Below, piece by piece: positions 60,978 to 64,000 of a DNA stretch of 64,000 nucleotides. Location: assembly GCF_013112485.1 (NCBI RefSeq), contig NZ_JABFHG010000011.1, positions 1 through 64,000 on the forward strand, in the 5' to 3' direction. The stretch is from Roseicella sp. DB1501. GTDB taxonomy: Bacteria; Pseudomonadota; Alphaproteobacteria; Acetobacterales; Acetobacteraceae. Every line of letters begins with the position of its first letter. Within the stretch, counting starts at the first letter, position 1. The translations under genes were made by a program, and so were the position numbers. Under the pieces are notes generated by a model. The model had not been told where the DNA came from and made no database searches. It saw only the letters and a list, made by a program, of their open reading frames with translations.

Positions 60978-62273
60978 TTACCCGGCGGTCACGCGCCAGA
61001 CGACATTGCCCACGTCATCGGCCATCAGCACGCTGCCATCCGGGCCGAGGGTCACGCCCACCGGGCGGCCGTAGGATTCGCGCTCGTCGGGCGCGAGGAA
61101 GCCCGAGAGGATGTCCCGCGCGGGCCCGGCCGGGCGGCCATCGGCGAAGGGCACGAAGACCAGCTTGTAGCCGCTCAGCGTGCTGCGGTTCCAGGAGCCG
61201 TGCTGGCCGATCGCCATGCCCTCGGGGAAGCCGGGCAGCGTGCCCGCGGGCAGCCAGCAGAGGCCTAGGGAGGCCGTATGGCCGCCCAGCGCGTAGTCCG
61301 GCGTGATGGCCTTCGCCACCAGGGCCGGGTCCTGCGGCACCCGGTCATCGACCGTCCGCCCCCAGTAGCAATAGGGCCAGCCATAGAAGCCGCCCTCGCG
61401 GACCGAGGTCAGGTAGTCCGGCGGCGTCTCGTCGCCGAGCCCGTCGCGCTCGTTGACGACGGTCCAGAGCGCGCCGGTCGTCGGCTCCCAGGCCATGCCG
61501 ACGGGGTTGCGCAGGCCCGTGGCGAAGGGGCGCAGCCTGCCGCTCTCCAGGTCGTAGGCGTGGATGGCCGCGCGGCCCTCCTCCACCGCCATGCCCTCAT
61601 CGGCGATGTTGGTGAGCGAGCCGACGCCGATATAGAGCGTCCGCCCGTCCGGGCTCGGCAGCAGGCTGCGCGTCCAGTGCCCCCCGGGCTTGAAGCGGGC
61701 GAGCACCCGCCCCGGGCCGGCGAGCCGCGTCGCGCCCGGCTCATAGGGGAAGGCGACCAGGCCGTCGGTGTTCCCGACATAGAAGGTGTCGCCGATCAGC
61801 GCCATGCCGAAGGGCTGGTTGAGATCCTCAAGGAAGGCGTGCCGGGTCTCGGCGACGCCGTCGCCATCCTCGTCCCGCAGCAGCGTGATGCGGTTGGCGC
61901 TGACGCCCATGGCGCCGGCACGCTGCATCGTGCTGACCATGGCGTAGTCGAAGAGCGAGCGAGGCGACCGCGTGACGCTGGTGGCCTCGGCCACCAGCAC
62001 ATCGCCATTGGGCAGCACCTGCAGCCAGCGGGGATGGTCGAGATCGGCGGCGAAGGCGTTGACCCGCAGCCCGGGCGCGGCTTCCGGCACCTTGCCGGCC
62101 GGCCAGCCCCGAGCCGAGGGCATCTTCAGCGTCGGCAGGCTGCCCTGCGGTCGCGGCTGCGGGATCGCCGGCGCATCGCCCCAGGCGGGATCAGGCGCGC
62201 CTTGCGTGAGCCGCCGGGCCGTCAGGGCCGCGCCGCCGACCACCGCGACGATGCGTGCAAACGCCGAAGACAT
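60978..62273 (-). CDS. L-sorbosone dehydrogenase-type PQQ protein
   Basis: Beta-propeller protein of 431 residues of the glucose/sorbosone dehydrogenase fold. A short signal-anchor region (ARIVAVVGGAALTARRL) opens the protein. Blade motifs are LDHPRWLQVLPNGDVLVAEAT, GMALIGDTFYVGNTDGLVAFPYEPG, RSLLPSPDGRTLYIGVGS, ATGLRNPVGMAWEPTTGALWTVVNERDGLGDETPPDYLTSVREGGFYGWPYCYWG and the closing GPDGSVLMADDVGNVVWRV. It would oxidise an aldose or sorbosone in the periplasm with PQQ, typical of acetic acid bacteria. The ATG at 62273 is chosen over a TTG six bases upstream. Confidence 0.92.
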   Translation of the reverse strand: MSSAFARIVAVVGGAALTARRLTQGAPDPAWGDAPAIPQPRPQGSLPTLKMPSARGWPAGKVPEAAPGLRVNAFAADLDHPRWLQVLPNGDVLVAEATSVTRSPRSLFDYAMVSTMQRAGAMGVSANRITLLRDEDGDGVAETRHAFLEDLNQPFGMALIGDTFYVGNTDGLVAFPYEPGATRLAGPGRVLARFKPGGHWTRSLLPSPDGRTLYIGVGSLTNIADEGMAVEEGRAAIHAYDLESGRLRPFATGLRNPVGMAWEPTTGALWTVVNERDGLGDETPPDYLTSVREGGFYGWPYCYWGRTVDDRVPQDPALVAKAITPDYALGGHTASLGLCWLPAGTLPGFPEGMAIGQHGSWNRSTLSGYKLVFVPFADGRPAGPARDILSGFLAPDERESYGRPVGVTLGPDGSVLMADDVGNVVWRVTAG

Positions 62274-62396
62274 GCTCAATGGCCCCTACTCCCGCTGCCT
62301 CGCCGCGACGGCCCCGCGCAGGCGGATGCGCGGGCCCCTCGACCGTGTAGCGCCGTGGCATCGGGACGGCCACGGGGGGGCAGGCGATGACAGCCC

Positions 62397-62687
62397 TCAG
62401 CCGGCCGGCAAGGCCGCCGCGATCTCCTCGCTCGTCAGCATCCAGGCATTGTCCAGCTCGGCGACCACGCGACGCATGAAATCCTCGGTCAGGGCCAGGG
62501 CGCGCGCCGGATCGCCGAGATGGTCGCAGAGCAGGGCGAGGGCGAGCTGCCGCGGCCCGTCGCCCTCATAGGTCCATTCGAAGCCCATGGGCGAGAAGGT
62601 CTTCACCTCGAAGCGCGGATCGAGCGGCGCGCCGTCCACCGTCACCTGCGCCCCGCCGAGGCCGCGGCCGCCCTCGTAGATCTTCAT
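62397..62687 (-). CDS. DUF6166 domain protein
   Basis: Small protein of 96 residues matching DUF6166: MKIYEGGRGLGGAQVTVDGAPLDP, then FSPMGFEWTYEGDGPRQLALALLCDHLGDPARALALTEDFMRRVVAEL and WMLTSEEI. The conserved pattern GFEWxYxGxGPxQLALALLxDHLGD is clear. It is widespread in bacteria and phages and of unknown function. It lies 19 bases downstream of the acyl-CoA synthetase gene on the same strand. Confidence 0.88.
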   Translation of the reverse strand: MKIYEGGRGLGGAQVTVDGAPLDPRFEVKTFSPMGFEWTYEGDGPRQLALALLCDHLGDPARALALTEDFMRRVVAELDNAWMLTSEEIAAALPAG

Positions 62688-62706
62688 CGAGCCCCGTCCT
62701 CCGTCT

Positions 62707-64000
62707 TCAGCCGCCGGCGCGGACCAGCCCGTCCACGGCGAGGCATCCCCAGTCGCCGGCGATCAGCGGGTTCACCTCGGCTTCCTCGATCCGCTCCCCG
62801 GCCGCGGCGAGCAGCACCGAGAAGGCCGAGACCGCGCGCGCCGCCGCCGCGATATCGGCCTTCGGCGCGCCGCGGAAGCCGTCGAGCAGCGGGAAGCCCT
62901 TCAGGCTGCGCAGCATCGCCTCGGCCCGGGCCGGGCTCACCGGCGCGATGTCGAGCGCCACGTCCTTCCACAGCTCGGCCTGCACCCCGCCGGTGCCGAC
63001 CAGCACCAGCGGACCGAACTGCCCGTCGCGCCGCCCGCCGAGGATCAGCTCGACGCCGCCGCGCGACATGCGCTGCACCAGCACCCCGTCCAGCCGCGCC
63101 GAGGGCGCGTGTCGCCGGGCGGAGTCCATGATCTCCGCGAAGGCCGCGCGCACCGCCGCGGCATCGCCGAGGCGAAGCCGCACGCCGCCGACCTCAGTCT
63201 TGTGCGCGATGTCCGGGCTGTCGAGCTTCAGCACCACCGGGAAGCCGAGCGCGGCCGCCGCCTCGGCCGCCGCCTCGGCGCTCGCGGCGCGGCGCTCCTC
63301 CACGACCGGCACGCCGACGCGGGCAAAGAGCGTCTTGGCCTCGGCCTCGGTCAGCACCGCGCCCTTCCCCGGCAGCGCCGCCAACGCCTCGGCCAAGCCG
63401 GCGGGCGCCTCGGGCTCGCCCGCGGGCGGCGTCGCGTAATGCTCCTGCCAGAGCCGCACGGCATTCATCAGCCGGCGCATGGAGCGAAATAGCGGCACCA
63501 CCGGCGAGGCATCCGCCGCCACGGCGCCCGGGCCTTCGAGCTGCTCCGGGATCCAGGCGACGATGATCGGCTTGCCGCACTGCTCCGTCAGGCTGGCGAT
63601 CTCCGCGATGCGCGAGGGCGTGGTCTGGTAGTGGGAGTAGACCTGCGGATAGACGATGACGCCGTATTGCGGGTCGGCGGCCATGGCCAGCACGCATTTG
63701 CCGAAGCTGGTCGGGTCGCCCGCCGCCTGCGCCGTCAGGTCGCAGGGGTTGCGCGGCGCGCCGAAGTCCGGGATCGCCGCTTCCAGCACCGCCTTGGCCG
63801 CGGCGCCGGGCTGCGGCATGGCGAGGCCCAGCGCCTCCGCATGGTCGGCGGCCATGATGCCGGCGCCGCCCGAGGCGGTGACGATGGCGACGCCCGGCGC
63901 CTTCGGCTGGCCGGCCTTGGCGAAGAGGCCGGCGGTCTCGAGCAGCGCGTCGAAATCCTCCACCTCCACCATGCCGGCGCGGCGGAAGGCGGCCGACCAG
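62707..64000 (-). CDS. Acetate--CoA ligase (ADP-forming) family protein, N-terminus cut by window edge
   Basis: At least 430 residues of a larger protein that links acyl-CoA breakdown to ATP. Present: the second CoA-ligase domain (VAIVTASGGAGIMAADHAEALGLAMP, NPCDLTAQAA), the succinyl-CoA synthetase-like hinge, and the ATP-grasp domain GAVLTEAEAKTLFARVGVPVVEERRA, FPVVLKLDSPDIAHKTEVGGVRLRLGD and the end EEAEVNPLI. The reading frame is open beyond 64000 (WSAAFRRAGMVEVEDF spans the edge), so the CoA-binding first part, including the phosphohistidine site, lies outside. It fits the acyl-CoA synthetases of Roseomonas-type genomes. Confidence 0.9.
   Translation of the reverse strand, partial: WSAAFRRAGMVEVEDFDALLETAGLFAKAGQPKAPGVAIVTASGGAGIMAADHAEALGLAMPQPGAAAKAVLEAAIPDFGAPRNPCDLTAQAAGDPTSFGKCVLAMAADPQYGVIVYPQVYSHYQTTPSRIAEIASLTEQCGKPIIVAWIPEQLEGPGAVAADASPVVPLFRSMRRLMNAVRLWQEHYATPPAGEPEAPAGLAEALAALPGKGAVLTEAEAKTLFARVGVPVVEERRAASAEAAAEAAAALGFPVVLKLDSPDIAHKTEVGGVRLRLGDAAAVRAAFAEIMDSARRHAPSARLDGVLVQRMSRGGVELILGGRRDGQFGPLVLVGTGGVQAELWKDVALDIAPVSPARAEAMLRSLKGFPLLDGFRGAPKADIAAAARAVSAFSVLLAAAGERIEEAEVNPLIAGDWGCLAVDGLVRAGG

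Overview
The window reads as chromosomal DNA of a GC-rich alphaproteobacterium, most likely an Acetobacteraceae member of the Roseomonas type. The pointers are an RNase E with the alphaproteobacterial split S1 domain, a circularly permuted (two-piece) ssrA gene, a Bug/TctC binding protein, an L-sorbosone-dehydrogenase-type protein, and the very high GC of nearly every gene. The genus is inferred, not proven.

Layout. Positions 1-3590 are an accessory patch: an IS1595-type transposase, a DUF6471 gene, a two-gene low-GC operon and a predicted membrane protein. Its right edge cuts into an NAD-dependent epimerase, of which only the 3' part remains, followed by a glycosyltransferase. From 5 to 12 kb come a periplasmic amidase, rne with an 850-base leader, and small unknown genes. 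From 12 to 23 kb lie an ArsR regulator with an MFS exporter, an aminotransferase, a gamma-glutamyltransferase-like lipoprotein, a DsbA-like oxidoreductase, an MBL protein, argE with a deacylase, a CinA-type protein and a GNAT-Nudix fusion. From 23.7 to 26.6 kb is a two-gene surface-polysaccharide operon. From 26.7 to 33.2 kb are argJ, a parvulin, secA, a pseudouridine synthase and a small secreted protein. From 33.4 to 46.7 kb are yaiI, an acyltransferase, an RND efflux operon, an MFS pump, a quinone oxidoreductase, a TctC protein, a CoA transferase and an amidohydrolase.

From 46.8 to 52.3 kb, ssrA sits directly upstream of sspB, the adaptor that delivers ssrA-tagged proteins to ClpXP. Then come a class I fumarase, RidA, a VOC protein, a class II fumarase and a ribbon-helix-helix protein. 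From 52.5 to 57.3 kb is a three-gene operon for a 2-oxoacid:acceptor oxidoreductase with its own iron-sulfur flavoprotein. The last 6.7 kb hold a fatty-acid-hydroxylase-like gene with a perfect 20-bp palindrome in front, a GntR regulator, a sorbosone dehydrogenase, DUF6166, and an ADP-forming acyl-CoA synthetase that runs off the end.

The most unusual signal is a dispersed repeat of about 105 bp. Four full copies lie near 10.5, 33.2, 41.9 and 43.1 kb, with one orphan half next to the second. Each copy folds into two stem-loops. Each lies 0-46 bases after a stop codon in the same orientation as the gene it follows, and twice the repeat edge supplies the stop codon itself. The long stem varies by paired changes, as expected of a selected RNA hairpin.
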